Source: an uncultured Alistipes sp.
GTDB taxonomy: Bacteria > Bacteroidota > Bacteroidia > Bacteroidales > Rikenellaceae
Length of the DNA: 49,315 bases
Direction of reading: 5' to 3'
Assembly: GCA_944320985.1 (NCBI GenBank)
Contig: CALUJN010000090.1
Coordinates: forward strand, 1-49,315
The position numbers and the translations under genes are program-made. Positions 35,247-43,467 of this stretch are shown one piece after another (positions within the stretch are counted from its first letter, which is position 1; the number at the start of each line of letters is the position of its first letter). The notes beneath the pieces are model-generated. The model ran no database searches. It was not told the DNA's origin and was given only the letters and a program-made list of their open reading frames with translations.

Positions 35247-35747
35247 CTATTTCAGAATCCGCCCCACTTCGCCCTCGAAATTGGGGGTAAAAACGCCCTT
35301 GCCGAGATTTTCCAGGATCTCCGCCCGGGACCAGAAACGTCCGCCGTCAAGCTCCTCGCTCGGGCGCACCTCTCCGTCGTAGACCGTACGATATACGTGG
35401 ACCAGTTCGCGTTCGCGCTCCGAACGGAATTCATAGACAACGACCTGTTCGGGACGGAAGTCGACGATGCCCAACTCCTCGCGCACCTCACGCCGAAGAG
35501 CCTCTTCGACCGTCTCGCCGTAATCGACATGTCCGCCGACGGCCGTATCCCAACGTCCGGGCTGGATGTCCTTCCACAAGGGACGATGTTGCAGGTAAAG
35601 CTCCCCGCGGGAGTTGAAGACGTGGAGGTGCACCACCGGATGCAGGAGCATCGCCCCGCCGTGGCACTCGCCGCGCGTGGCCCGTCCGACGACCCGGCCC
35701 GAAGCATCGACCACGGGAAAGAGTTCCGATTGATTATCGTGCTGCAT
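35247..35747 (-). CDS. Nudix hydrolase, isopentenyl-diphosphate-isomerase-like subgroup
   Basis: Protein of 166 residues with a complete Nudix box at about residues 79-101 (GHVDYGETVEEALRREVREEL), the metal-binding motif of enzymes that hydrolyse nucleoside diphosphates linked to another moiety. The N-terminal segment LFPVVDASGRVVGRATRGECH and VVHLHVFNSRGELYLQHR are typical of the YfcD/IDI-like group. The ATG at 35747 is preferred over an earlier in-frame start because it begins the family N-terminus. It overlaps the end of the MFS gene by 14 bases, so the two are co-translated. Substrate unknown. Confidence 0.9.
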   Translation of the reverse strand: MQHDNQSELFPVVDASGRVVGRATRGECHGGAMLLHPVVHLHVFNSRGELYLQHRPLWKDIQPGRWDTAVGGHVDYGETVEEALRREVREELGIVDFRPEQVVVYEFRSERERELVHVYRTVYDGEVRPSEELDGGRFWSRAEILENLGKGVFTPNFEGEVGRILK

Positions 35748-36891
35748 GACGAGGGTATTTATGGATGTAAATGGCAATGGTTATCATGCCCAGCAGCGTG
35801 AAGAGAGCACCGGGCAATGTCGTATATTCGTATCCCAGGCCGCGGTCAATCGGCACGCCGCCGATGTAGGCTCCCAAGGCATTTCCGAGGTTGAAGGCCA
35901 CCTGCACGAGGGCGGCGCCGAGCATTTCGCCGCCGCGCGAGTTTTCGAGGATCAGCAGCTGCTGAGGCGACGAGACGCAGAAGAGACACCCCGTCGTCGT
36001 GCACATCAGCGCCACGGCCAGCATCGGCGTACGGGCCCCGAAGAAGATCCCCACCAGGGTCAGCGTTGCGACGGCCAGCGTACAGCGCACGACCTTCTCG
36101 GGCGAGAAGCGGTCGGCGTAGTGGCCGCCGATCAGATTGCCGGCAAACATACCGAAGCCAGCCAGCATGATGAGCAACGTCAGCGATCCGGCCTCGAATC
36201 CCGCCGTATGGGTCAGCAACGGGCTGACATAACTGTACCAGCAGAAGATGCCGCCGTTGCCAAGCATTACCGAAGCGAGAACCAGCCACGGTCCGGCATG
36301 TTTCAGGAAGCGGAACTGCCCCTTGAGGCCCGTATCGGGGAGCGGCGGAAGCTTCGGAACCCAAATGCGGACGAGCAACGTGGCTACGGCCCCCCAAACG
36401 GCCACGATGGCGAAGGTAGCCCGCCAAGTGACCGCCCCGCTGATGAAGGTTCCGATCGGCACGCCGAAGAGGTTGGCGATGGTCATGCCGACAACCATGA
36501 TCGAAACGGCCTCGGCCCGACGACCTTCGTCGGCGACCCGCTCTGCGACGATCGACCCCACGCCGAAGAAGGCGCCGTGAGGAAGTCCCGAGACGAAGCG
36601 CATCAGCAGCAGCGTCCAGTAGTTCGGAGCCAGGGCTGCGCAGAGATTGCCCAGAATGATCAAGGTCGTCAAGGCCAGCAGGATCTGTTTCAAAGGACGT
36701 TTGCGGGCTACAAGTACCATGAGCGGAGCTCCGAAGCAGACTCCCAGCGCATAGGCCGAAATCAGATGACCCGCTTCGGGAATCGAAACCCCGAGGCTGC
36801 GGGCAATATCGGGCAGGATGCCCATCATGACGAATTCCGACATTCCGAGCGCCAACGTACCGAATGCCAGCGCAACAAGACTCTTTTTCAT
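35734..36891 (-). CDS. MFS transporter, AraJ/arabinose-efflux-like
   Basis: Twelve-helix major facilitator protein of 385 residues. It starts MKKSLVALAFGTLALGMSEFVMMGILPDIA, the usual start of the sugar-efflux/AraJ (DHA1) branch. The loop between helices 2 and 3 has GAPLMVLVARKRPLK, and SGLPHGAFFGVGSIVAERV and GNLIGGHYADRF are further family segments. It probably exports a sugar or drug-like compound. The ATG at 36891 follows the promoter; upstream in-frame codons overlap it. First gene of the leftward group with Nudix and mscS. Confidence 0.9.
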   Translation of the reverse strand: MKKSLVALAFGTLALGMSEFVMMGILPDIARSLGVSIPEAGHLISAYALGVCFGAPLMVLVARKRPLKQILLALTTLIILGNLCAALAPNYWTLLLMRFVSGLPHGAFFGVGSIVAERVADEGRRAEAVSIMVVGMTIANLFGVPIGTFISGAVTWRATFAIVAVWGAVATLLVRIWVPKLPPLPDTGLKGQFRFLKHAGPWLVLASVMLGNGGIFCWYSYVSPLLTHTAGFEAGSLTLLIMLAGFGMFAGNLIGGHYADRFSPEKVVRCTLAVATLTLVGIFFGARTPMLAVALMCTTTGCLFCVSSPQQLLILENSRGGEMLGAALVQVAFNLGNALGAYIGGVPIDRGLGYEYTTLPGALFTLLGMITIAIYIHKYPRHAAR

Positions 36892-36918
36892 CGTATCAAC
36901 AAACTCACTAACCGGGCG

Positions 36919-36926
36919 CAAAAGTA
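36919..36926 (-). promoter_or_regulatory. -7 promoter element of the MFS gene
   Basis: Reverse strand TACTTTTG matches TAnnTTTG, 27 bases upstream of the ATG. Confidence 0.65.
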
Positions 36927-36929
36927 ACG

Positions 36930-36967
36930 AAAAAAGGGAGAAAGCGTCTTCGCCTACTCCCTTTTTT
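36930..36967. terminator. Terminator upstream of the MFS gene (end of the OstA operon)
   Basis: Stem AAAAAAGGGA / TCCCTTTTTT separated by 18 bases. Read leftward it ends with TCCCTTTTTT, so it can stop transcripts from the OstA-like gene, about 400 bases downstream of its stop codon. Confidence 0.65.
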
Positions 36968-36979
36968 CAAATTTTTCAC

Positions 36980-37368
36980 AAACTCAAAGACCTCTCCCGG
37001 CCGGGATTGCTCCGTGTCACACGGTCTCCGGTCTTTACAGCCCCGGCTCCAGATCCCAATTCCGGTCCCGGCTTTTGGCTTTCGATTCCTTGCTTCTGAC
37101 TCCCGACTGTTCGTTCTCGATTCCTTGCTTCCGGTTGCCGGTCCCGGTTACTGTCAGCGGTTAACGGCCATGTGGGCCCTTGCCTCCCTGCTTCCGGTTA
37201 TCGGTTCCTCGGCTGCTGTTCCTCGATTATTGGCTTTCCCGGTTACTGTCCCCCCCCCGATTGCTGGCTCCTCCGGTTTGCCGTCCCCGAGTTACTGGTC
37301 CCCCGGTTGCTGGTTCCTCCAGTTTGCCGTCCCCGAGTTACTGGTCCCTCCCGGTTACTGGCCCCCGG
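36980..37368. repeat. Pyrimidine-rich degenerate repeat region
   Basis: About 390 non-coding bases built from variants of words such as CGGTTACTGG, TTGCTGGTTCCTCC and CCGTCCCCGAGTTACTGG. The clearest unit is a 46-base tandem pair (37261-37306 and 37307-37352). A nine-C run lies at 37250-37258. Frames open across it carry no protein-like sequence. Confidence 0.75.
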
Positions 37369-39846
37369 TCAAAGTTCGGGCCCCGACTCACGCGGCTGCC
37401 CCACCTCGAATCCCAGAGAATGCATCCATTCCACGGTTGCGGGATCAACCAGATCGTTGCGATCGGTCCAACGACGCTCCTCGATATAACGGGCCTTACG
37501 CTGTTCCAGCGCCTGTTGCAGGGGGAATGTGGGATGCGGCAGCTGCGATTTCTCGCGTCGCTGCGACGGACGGATCGTCCGATCAAAGACATCCTGCTGC
37601 GTCGGACGACGAGCTCCCTCCCATTTGAACCCCTTCAGATAGAGATCCTGATCCGCCGGAATCTTCTCCAACGGGTAGATATTCCAGACCGGATCCTTGC
37701 GATAAACGATCGAAACGACCTGTTTGTCCTCGATAAAGAACGAACAGTCGCCGCTCTCGATCACGCCCATCCCGGTAATCACGGGCGGTTCACCGTCCTG
37801 CATGTAATAGATCGTCTGCGCATTGCCGTTCACGTCGTCGCGATAGATCTCGTTGTCGCGGAACCAGGCCGTCATCTGTTTTCCGGCCACCTGGTTGTAA
37901 TGCGTCGTATCGAGCTGGGCCACCATCATCGGACTGCCGACGAACTCCGCATGGGTGATCTGCTGGTTGGCCGTATAGATATCCATCACGTCGGAGGTGA
38001 TCTGATTCGACTGGTTCCAAAGCACGGGGTTGATATAGAGATGAATCGTCGAATCGGTGCTGATGGCCGTCATCGAGTCGCACACGGCCTGGAAATCCGA
38101 CCGGAACATCCGCACGTTCCGGAAGCCCTTCATCAGTCGGTAGATCGAATCCCGCGGCACCGAGAGCGAATCGACCGTATCTGCGACAATCAGACCCGCC
38201 AGCGAATCAGCCCTCGCCAACGAATCCGACAGAAGGCCCATCAGCGAATCCTGCTCCTGAATGTTGCGTTCGATCGCCGTCTGAAGCTCCTGCAGCGCTG
38301 CCAGATCCTCCGGATCAATCGGTCTCTGTTTGCCCTTCCGGGCCGCGCGGAGCTGGCGGGCCTTGAGTTTCGATTCGGCTTTCAGCCGCTGGGCCTTGAG
38401 TCGCTGCTCTTCGCGCTCCTTCTGCGCTTTGAGTTTGGCCGTAGCCTTCTCCTGCCGTTTGGCCGCGATCTGTGCCAGCAGCTCCTTCTTGGCTTTGGCC
38501 TTGGCGGCCTTCTCCTCGTCCCGGGCCTTGCGGGCCTGCTCCTTGAGGTACTCTTTGCGGGCCTTTCCAACCAGCGTATCCAACGGATTCACGGGCTGCG
38601 CCGCGAGCGAGTCTGTCCCGGCCGTCCGCAATGAATCGCTCCCTTCGGCAAGACCCGTCGTATCGCGCCGTTCCGTCATCCCGTCCCCACGCCGCGTCGG
38701 CGGGAGGGGTCGTCCGAGCGAATCCACCTGCGGAAGGCGTCGTCCCCGCAACGAATCGTCTCCGACAACCTCCGTCAACAACGAATCGGGACGAAGTCGG
38801 GCCAGGGAATCGGCCCGCAGCTGCGCCAGCGAATCGGCCAGAGCCGCAGCGGCTGCCGCTGCGGCCTTCCGCTGCTCCTCCTTTTCGTTGATCGTAAACA
38901 GGTACATCGAATCGGCCCGCATGAAGAGCGAATCTCCCTGCGACAGGTCATAACTCACCACCGCCGGACGCCGCGTCAGAAAGGCATTGCCCGGATCCTT
39001 CCAATACTCGCCGTAATCGCCAAATCCGATCGCCTTGTGTTCGGTATCGTCCAGCTGCAGGTCATGGCGCATGATCACGTGGTCTTTCACCCGGTAGTAA
39101 TCGATACTGTCACTCCAGATCTCCTGTTTCTCGGTCAGAATGTAGCCGTTGCGCGTGATGATGTAGAGCGTGTCGAGCTTTTCGTAGGAGCCCCGATCGG
39201 CATAAAGGTAGTCGCCGTCGCGGTTCCAGATATTCGTATGCTCAAAGAAATAGGCGTTGTCCGTGGCCATGTTGTAGACCACCGAGTCCCCCTTGAGTTC
39301 ATACTCGTCGTTGCGCATCTCGACCTGATCCACGGCTATCAGCTCCTTCGTATCGGCATAGTAGTATCCGCGAACCGCCTCGAGCAGGTTCTCGCGGTTG
39401 GTCAGCACGCCGCCGTCGGCAAATTCGCCCACATTGGTCTTCGTATTGAAGAGGAACTGATAGGTATAGAGCGTGGCGTCGCCGTCGACCACCTTCACGA
39501 TGTCCGAATAGACCCGGGCTTCATTCACATTGCCGTCGTATTCGGCACGGTCGCCATAGATGTAGGTCGTATTCTTGTTGATGAGCACGTTGCCGAAGAA
39601 CTCGATGCGCATGTCCGAATAACGCACCGCGGAGTCGCACGTGATGACGGCCCCGTTGTGCTGCGCGGCGAAGTTACCCACCAGAAAGACCACCGAATCG
39701 CCCGGAGCCACGGGTCCCATCAGATCCGACTTCAGATCGATGAGCTTCTTTTCACCTTCGGGCTGCTCGGGAGCCTGCATGCCGCTGCGCGCCGTCACGG
39801 CAACGACGGCCAACACCACGGCAGCTATGGATACGAGCTTGCGCAC
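37369..39846 (-). CDS. OstA-like (LptA/LptD N-terminal-like) protein with a basic Ala/Lys/Arg-rich insertion
   Basis: Protein of 825 residues with a signal peptide (about 1-20). Residues about 33-300 form an OstA/LptA-type beta-jellyroll with the repeating pattern seen in ITCDSAVRYSDMRIEFFGNV and TYIYGDRAEYDGNVNEARVY; a second OstA segment occupies about 570-770 (ISTDSTIHLYINPVLW). Between them (about 324-568) lies a low-complexity insertion with repeated DSL words and a Lys/Arg/Ala-rich coiled-coil-like stretch. OstA proteins handle lipopolysaccharide transport across the periplasm. GTG start at 39846 is forced: an in-frame TAG (the upstream gene's stop) is only two codons before. Coupled to the SurA-like gene. 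Confidence 0.82.
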   Translation of the reverse strand: MRKLVSIAAVVLAVVAVTARSGMQAPEQPEGEKKLIDLKSDLMGPVAPGDSVVFLVGNFAAQHNGAVITCDSAVRYSDMRIEFFGNVLINKNTTYIYGDRAEYDGNVNEARVYSDIVKVVDGDATLYTYQFLFNTKTNVGEFADGGVLTNRENLLEAVRGYYYADTKELIAVDQVEMRNDEYELKGDSVVYNMATDNAYFFEHTNIWNRDGDYLYADRGSYEKLDTLYIITRNGYILTEKQEIWSDSIDYYRVKDHVIMRHDLQLDDTEHKAIGFGDYGEYWKDPGNAFLTRRPAVVSYDLSQGDSLFMRADSMYLFTINEKEEQRKAAAAAAAALADSLAQLRADSLARLRPDSLLTEVVGDDSLRGRRLPQVDSLGRPLPPTRRGDGMTERRDTTGLAEGSDSLRTAGTDSLAAQPVNPLDTLVGKARKEYLKEQARKARDEEKAAKAKAKKELLAQIAAKRQEKATAKLKAQKEREEQRLKAQRLKAESKLKARQLRAARKGKQRPIDPEDLAALQELQTAIERNIQEQDSLMGLLSDSLARADSLAGLIVADTVDSLSVPRDSIYRLMKGFRNVRMFRSDFQAVCDSMTAISTDSTIHLYINPVLWNQSNQITSDVMDIYTANQQITHAEFVGSPMMVAQLDTTHYNQVAGKQMTAWFRDNEIYRDDVNGNAQTIYYMQDGEPPVITGMGVIESGDCSFFIEDKQVVSIVYRKDPVWNIYPLEKIPADQDLYLKGFKWEGARRPTQQDVFDRTIRPSQRREKSQLPHPTFPLQQALEQRKARYIEERRWTDRNDLVDPATVEWMHSLGFEVGQPRESGPEL

Positions 39847-39849
39847 GGT

Positions 39850-41253
39850 CTATTTTACCCAATGTTTGTTCTCGAACTCCCCGTTGCGGAATTCCGGATC
39901 GATATAGACATACATGGCATCGATCTTCTTCGAGAGCCACTCCTTGAAGACCCGGTTCTGCTTGTCCTGCAGGGCCATCTCTTCGAGTCGGAGGTAGTCC
40001 TCATTGAGCGACGCCGTATGGGTCGGAATCACCTCCACCAGTTTGACGATCTTGGCCATCTGGTTGCCGAGCATGTCCTCCGTAAGGTAGGCCTCGGAGA
40101 CTTCGCCGGGCTTGAGCTGCCGCAGCGCATTGTAGTCGTCGAGACTCTTGAACCGGCCGAAATCCTCCTTGAGGAACTTCGTGACCGTCAGTTTGGCATC
40201 GAAGGCGTTGAAACGCTCCAGGATGTCATGGTTCGAGACGATACCGCCGTTCATCTTCGACGACGCATCGTCGGAATACTTCAGGGCGGCCTGCTCGAAG
40301 GTGATCGAATCCTTGTGGATCAGATCGGCGATGCTGTCCAGCAGGTTCAGCGACTCGCCCAGCTCCTCCGACGTATAGACCGGTCGCAGCAGGATATGGC
40401 GGAAATGGTAGAGCTGCCCGCGCTTGTCGAGCATCTGGATGATATGGAACCCGAACTGCGACTCCACGACCTCGGAGATCTGGCCGGGTTTCAGGTTCTC
40501 GAGGGCTGCGGCGAACGACTGGTCGAGACTGGCCAGCGGCGAGGGGTCCATCTCTCCGCCCCGCATGGCCGTACCGTCCTGCGAATACATCCGGGCGAGA
40601 TTCTCGAACTTCGCATTCCCCGTAATGACGCGCTCACGCATGTCGAGCAACCGTTCCCGGGTCCGCTGCTTGGCCGCAGTCATCGACTTGGGGAACTTGG
40701 TGATCTGCGCATAGACATACTGATCGGCGATAGTCGGCAGACTGTCCTTGGAGATCGACTTGTAGAAGCGCTCCACCTCACCGGGGATCACCGAAACTTT
40801 GCTGACCACCTCATTCTGCATCGACTGCGCATAGGCCTGCTCCTCGTAGCGCTGACGCATGATCTCGCGGATATTGAAGATCGGCATGTGGTGTTTGGCC
40901 TCCAGGGCGGGGATCGAGCCCTCCATGTCGATCATCTGCTGCACCTGATCCTCGACGCGCGACATGATGTCCGCCTCGCTGACGGCTACCGAGTCGATCT
41001 GCCCCTGATTATAGAGGAGTTTCTGCGTCAGAAGCGCTTCGAGCGCCTCGTTCATCGGGTCACGGTCCGAGGTATATCCCTCCTGACGGCGTTGCTCGAC
41101 CAGTTGACGGGCGTATTCGTCCACTTCGGAGTAGAGAATCGACGAGCCGCCGACCACGGCGACCACCTTGTCGAGCATCACCTCGCGTTTCTGGGCCAGG
41201 GCGCCTGCGAACAGCAGCGCCAAAGCCACGGCCAATATCCCTTTCTTCAACAT
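39850..41253 (-). CDS. SurA-like periplasmic peptidyl-prolyl isomerase/chaperone
   Basis: Protein of 467 residues with a signal peptide (about 3-20, ALAQ cut). The N-terminal SurA-type chaperone domain (DKVVAVVGGSSILYSEVDEYARQL) runs to about 170. A parvulin rotamase domain follows at about 175-275 (YVYAQITKFPKS to SQFGFHIIQMLDKRG), with a second parvulin-like region at about 280-385 (FRHILLRPVYTSEE to a GGIVSN segment). SurA helps outer-membrane proteins fold in the periplasm. The ATG at 41253 starts the signal peptide. Its TAG is two codons from the OstA start, and it follows a related lipoprotein gene by 22 bases. Confidence 0.88.
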   Translation of the reverse strand: MLKKGILAVALALLFAGALAQKREVMLDKVVAVVGGSSILYSEVDEYARQLVEQRRQEGYTSDRDPMNEALEALLTQKLLYNQGQIDSVAVSEADIMSRVEDQVQQMIDMEGSIPALEAKHHMPIFNIREIMRQRYEEQAYAQSMQNEVVSKVSVIPGEVERFYKSISKDSLPTIADQYVYAQITKFPKSMTAAKQRTRERLLDMRERVITGNAKFENLARMYSQDGTAMRGGEMDPSPLASLDQSFAAALENLKPGQISEVVESQFGFHIIQMLDKRGQLYHFRHILLRPVYTSEELGESLNLLDSIADLIHKDSITFEQAALKYSDDASSKMNGGIVSNHDILERFNAFDAKLTVTKFLKEDFGRFKSLDDYNALRQLKPGEVSEAYLTEDMLGNQMAKIVKLVEVIPTHTASLNEDYLRLEEMALQDKQNRVFKEWLSKKIDAMYVYIDPEFRNGEFENKHWVK

Positions 41254-41275
41254 CTTGTCTTGGTTTCTTATTATC

Positions 41276-42202
41276 TTATCGTTTTGCTTCGTTTTCGTCG
41301 TTTGTACCGGCCATCGGAACACGCTCCGGGGCATTGTGCTTTCCGCCGAAGATCTTCACCTCGCCATTCTCCTCGGCCCGTTGGAGCAACTCCTCTTCGT
41401 GCTGACGGATGATATCGCCCTTACGCTGATTGAAGAGGATGCGGCGTATGTTTCGCCGCAGGCGTTCCAGAGGGATCGGCTCCCCCTCCCGCATCACGGC
41501 CTCAATCTGGAAATAGTAACGCGAATGGCTGTCGCGCATCTCCTGCACGGCCGTCGAGGACAATACCGAGTCGTAGTTCTGCGAGCGCAACGTAGGCAGA
41601 TAACTCAGGAACTCGGGAAAATCGATCCATTGCTCCCGGAAATCATTGACCGTAAAGTTGTTCTTCTCACAGATATCGCTGAAATCCTGCTGCTGGGCCT
41701 TCGATTTCGAAGCCATCAGCGTCTTGAGCTGCGCGGCCTGCCGGTATCCGGATCCGAACTGCACGATACGACCCTTGACGATCGTTCGGTCCAGTTTGAA
41801 ATCGGACTTGTGAGCATTGTAGTAGGCGGCAATCTCCTCTTCGGTAAAAAGCGTATCGATCGAACGGTCGACATAGTGCTGATCGAGCTGGCGGATCAAC
41901 AGCGCCTGCCGATACTCTTCGACCATCTTGTCGATATCGCCCGCCGAGGAGGAGAAGAGCGTCTCGGCCTCCTCGAGTTTGAGCTGTTTGACGATCCACC
42001 GATCGACATAGAGGTTCATAAAGGCCATGCTGTCCTCGCCCGAGAGCCCTTTCGGGACCACCGAACGGACATCCTTCATGCGCAACTCCTTGCCTCCAGC
42101 CCGAGCGATGGTCGTATCGCTGGCAAAATAACGCGGCAGCTCCCGGCAACCTGCCAGGAGCAAGACGCTCGCCGCGACCGTTATTTTCGCTCGCCAATTC
42201 AT
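41276..42202 (-). CDS. SurA-N-like lipoprotein (peptidyl-prolyl isomerase family)
   Basis: Protein of 308 residues with a clear lipoprotein signal (VLLLAGC, Cys at about residue 18). The body resembles the N-terminal chaperone part of SurA/PpiD proteins (DTTIARAGGKELRMKDVRSVVP, long helices), with LFTEEEIAAYYNAHKSDFKLDRTIVKGRIVQF as the usual link into the next domain. The canonical parvulin motifs are not obvious, so it may be a chaperone without isomerase activity. It starts at the ATG of MNWRAKI, 12 bases after its -7 element. First gene of the leftward operon with the SurA-like and OstA-like genes. Confidence 0.8.
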   Translation of the reverse strand: MNWRAKITVAASVLLLAGCRELPRYFASDTTIARAGGKELRMKDVRSVVPKGLSGEDSMAFMNLYVDRWIVKQLKLEEAETLFSSSAGDIDKMVEEYRQALLIRQLDQHYVDRSIDTLFTEEEIAAYYNAHKSDFKLDRTIVKGRIVQFGSGYRQAAQLKTLMASKSKAQQQDFSDICEKNNFTVNDFREQWIDFPEFLSYLPTLRSQNYDSVLSSTAVQEMRDSHSRYYFQIEAVMREGEPIPLERLRRNIRRILFNQRKGDIIRQHEEELLQRAEENGEVKIFGGKHNAPERVPMAGTNDENEAKR

Positions 42203-42213
42203 TATCCAGAGGG

Positions 42214-42221
42214 CAAAGATA
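42214..42221 (-). promoter_or_regulatory. -7 promoter element of the SurA/OstA operon
   Basis: Reverse strand TATCTTTG matches TAnnTTTG, 12 bases upstream of the ATG, implying a very short leader. Confidence 0.65.
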
Positions 42222-42261
42222 GGCTTTTTACTCGTAAGTAACGCACTTTCCGGGTGGAATA

Positions 42262-43182
42262 TTACACCCCGGCCGGATTTTTCTCTGCCGGTTTCATGCG
42301 GCGCAGCGTCCGGAACATCATCCAGCCCGAGAGGCCGGAGAGGACCACGGCGACGGCGTAGATCACGCCATAAAGGGTCCGGCTCTCCACCAGATCGATC
42401 AGCAGGGTGGAAGACTCCTCGCCGGGCGTCACGAAGAGGATCATGAGCAGATAGGCCGCAGCGTTGTTCAGGGCATGAAGGATCATCGAGGGCCAGAGTG
42501 AATCGGTGGCCAGGTAGACATATCCGAGAATCAACCCCACGACCGTCGCGCTGACGACCTGTACGGGCTGTACGTGCAGCACCCCGAAGAAGAGCGACGA
42601 GACGAGCCACGCCACCGTGACACCGTATCGCTCGCGCAGACTCCCCAGCACGACGCCGCGACAGAGCAACTCCTCAAAAACAGGCGCGAGAACGATCAGC
42701 GAGAGCATGGTCCAGAAACCGCGGCCGACATCGAGCGTAAGGTCGGGCAATACCCGCAAGAGGGGTTCGAGAACGATTCCCACGGCAAAGATCAGCACAA
42801 AGGCCCACAGCAGCAGCGTCGGGTTGAGCCCTCGGATCGAGAAGCGGGCCCAGACGCCGCGCCCTCCGCGCACATGACGATACCAGAGGACGGCGGCCAA
42901 CGTCACCGACATTGAAACCAGATAGAGTACGGCCATCATCTTGCCCACGACATTGGGAGCCATCTCCGCGCCGGAGTCTGCAGGTCCTGCGACCGCCAGA
43001 AAGATCCGGCCCAGAATTCCCACCAGAATCTGGGCCACAAAGGCGATTCCCAACATGGCCAACAGATCACCGAAGGAGGGGAAACGACTCCCTGTAGATT
43101 GGGACACCGTCTCCGGTGCAGGATCCTGCACGGGATTTTCCCGTACGGAAGGCTCTTGAGAGGGTTCTTTTCTGTCACTCAT
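42262..43182 (-). CDS. CPBP family intramembrane glutamic endopeptidase (CAAX protease/Abi-like)
   Basis: Membrane protein of 306 residues with a hydrophilic Pro/Glu/Ser-rich N-terminus (1-38) and about eight helices. The three CPBP active-site motifs are present: E170-E171 in FEELLCRGVVLG, H203 in FFGVLHV, and H236 with N240 in HALNN. Members cleave membrane-linked or prenylated peptides; in bacteria roles include bacteriocin immunity and signalling, and none can be assigned here. It stands alone, with a long hairpin-rich leader. Confidence 0.9.
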   Translation of the reverse strand: MSDRKEPSQEPSVRENPVQDPAPETVSQSTGSRFPSFGDLLAMLGIAFVAQILVGILGRIFLAVAGPADSGAEMAPNVVGKMMAVLYLVSMSVTLAAVLWYRHVRGGRGVWARFSIRGLNPTLLLWAFVLIFAVGIVLEPLLRVLPDLTLDVGRGFWTMLSLIVLAPVFEELLCRGVVLGSLRERYGVTVAWLVSSLFFGVLHVQPVQVVSATVVGLILGYVYLATDSLWPSMILHALNNAAAYLLMILFVTPGEESSTLLIDLVESRTLYGVIYAVAVVLSGLSGWMMFRTLRRMKPAEKNPAGV

Positions 43183-43214
43183 AATAAATTGCGCATCGGG
43201 GTTTTACCCGTTTC

Positions 43215-43260
43215 GGGCGGCATGCCGCCCACCCTGTCGCCACTCCGCCGAAAAGGCGGA
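43215..43260. promoter_or_regulatory. Hairpin-rich leader of the CPBP gene
   Basis: Between the -7 element and the ATG lie a perfect 16-base palindrome GGGCGGCATGCCGCCC (43215-43230) and a TCCGCC/GGCGGA hairpin (43244-43260). They fall in the predicted leader of the leftward transcript. Not a match to any riboswitch I recognise. Confidence 0.5.
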
Positions 43261-43293
43261 AGACCGGATTCCGGGCCCCGGCATAACAGCCTC

Positions 43294-43301
43294 CAAAGAT
43301 A
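43294..43301 (-). promoter_or_regulatory. -7 promoter element of the CPBP gene
   Basis: Reverse strand TATCTTTG matches TAnnTTTG, about 111 bases upstream of the ATG. Reverse-strand TTTG at 43325-43328 is 23 bases away, slightly long. Confidence 0.55.
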
Positions 43302-43410
43302 CGAAAAATTCGTTTAACGCCCCCCAAAGGATCGAAAATCTTCCCTTGCAGAACCGAAACGGCACCACACCCCGCTGCAGGGGTCATTTTGCGAAAAGCT
43401 CCTCCCGGGA

Positions 43411-43442
43411 TTTGCACGGGCCATATTATTTGCGTAAATTTG
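43411..43442 (+). promoter_or_regulatory. Promoter of the parAB operon
   Basis: TTTG at 43411-43414, 20 bases, TAAATTTG at 43435-43442. Full match to both elements, 25 bases before the parA ATG. Confidence 0.85.
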
Positions 43443-43467
43443 CCTGCTTATAAACCGAATCTGAAAA

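Noticed and set aside
37014-38634. Plus-strand frames through the pyrimidine-rich repeats
   Set aside because: Products are Pro/Leu/Ser-rich translations of the repeats that continue antisense to the OstA-like gene; no domain or start signal.
42203-42610. Upstream extension of the SurA-N-like lipoprotein
   Set aside because: It would run through the promoter and antisense to the CPBP gene and would bury the lipoprotein signal; the ATG at 42202 is the natural start.
43411-43467. parS site near parAB
   Set aside because: No TGTTnCACGTGnAACA-like palindrome was seen here or elsewhere in the window on reading; a motif scan of the full genome would be needed.
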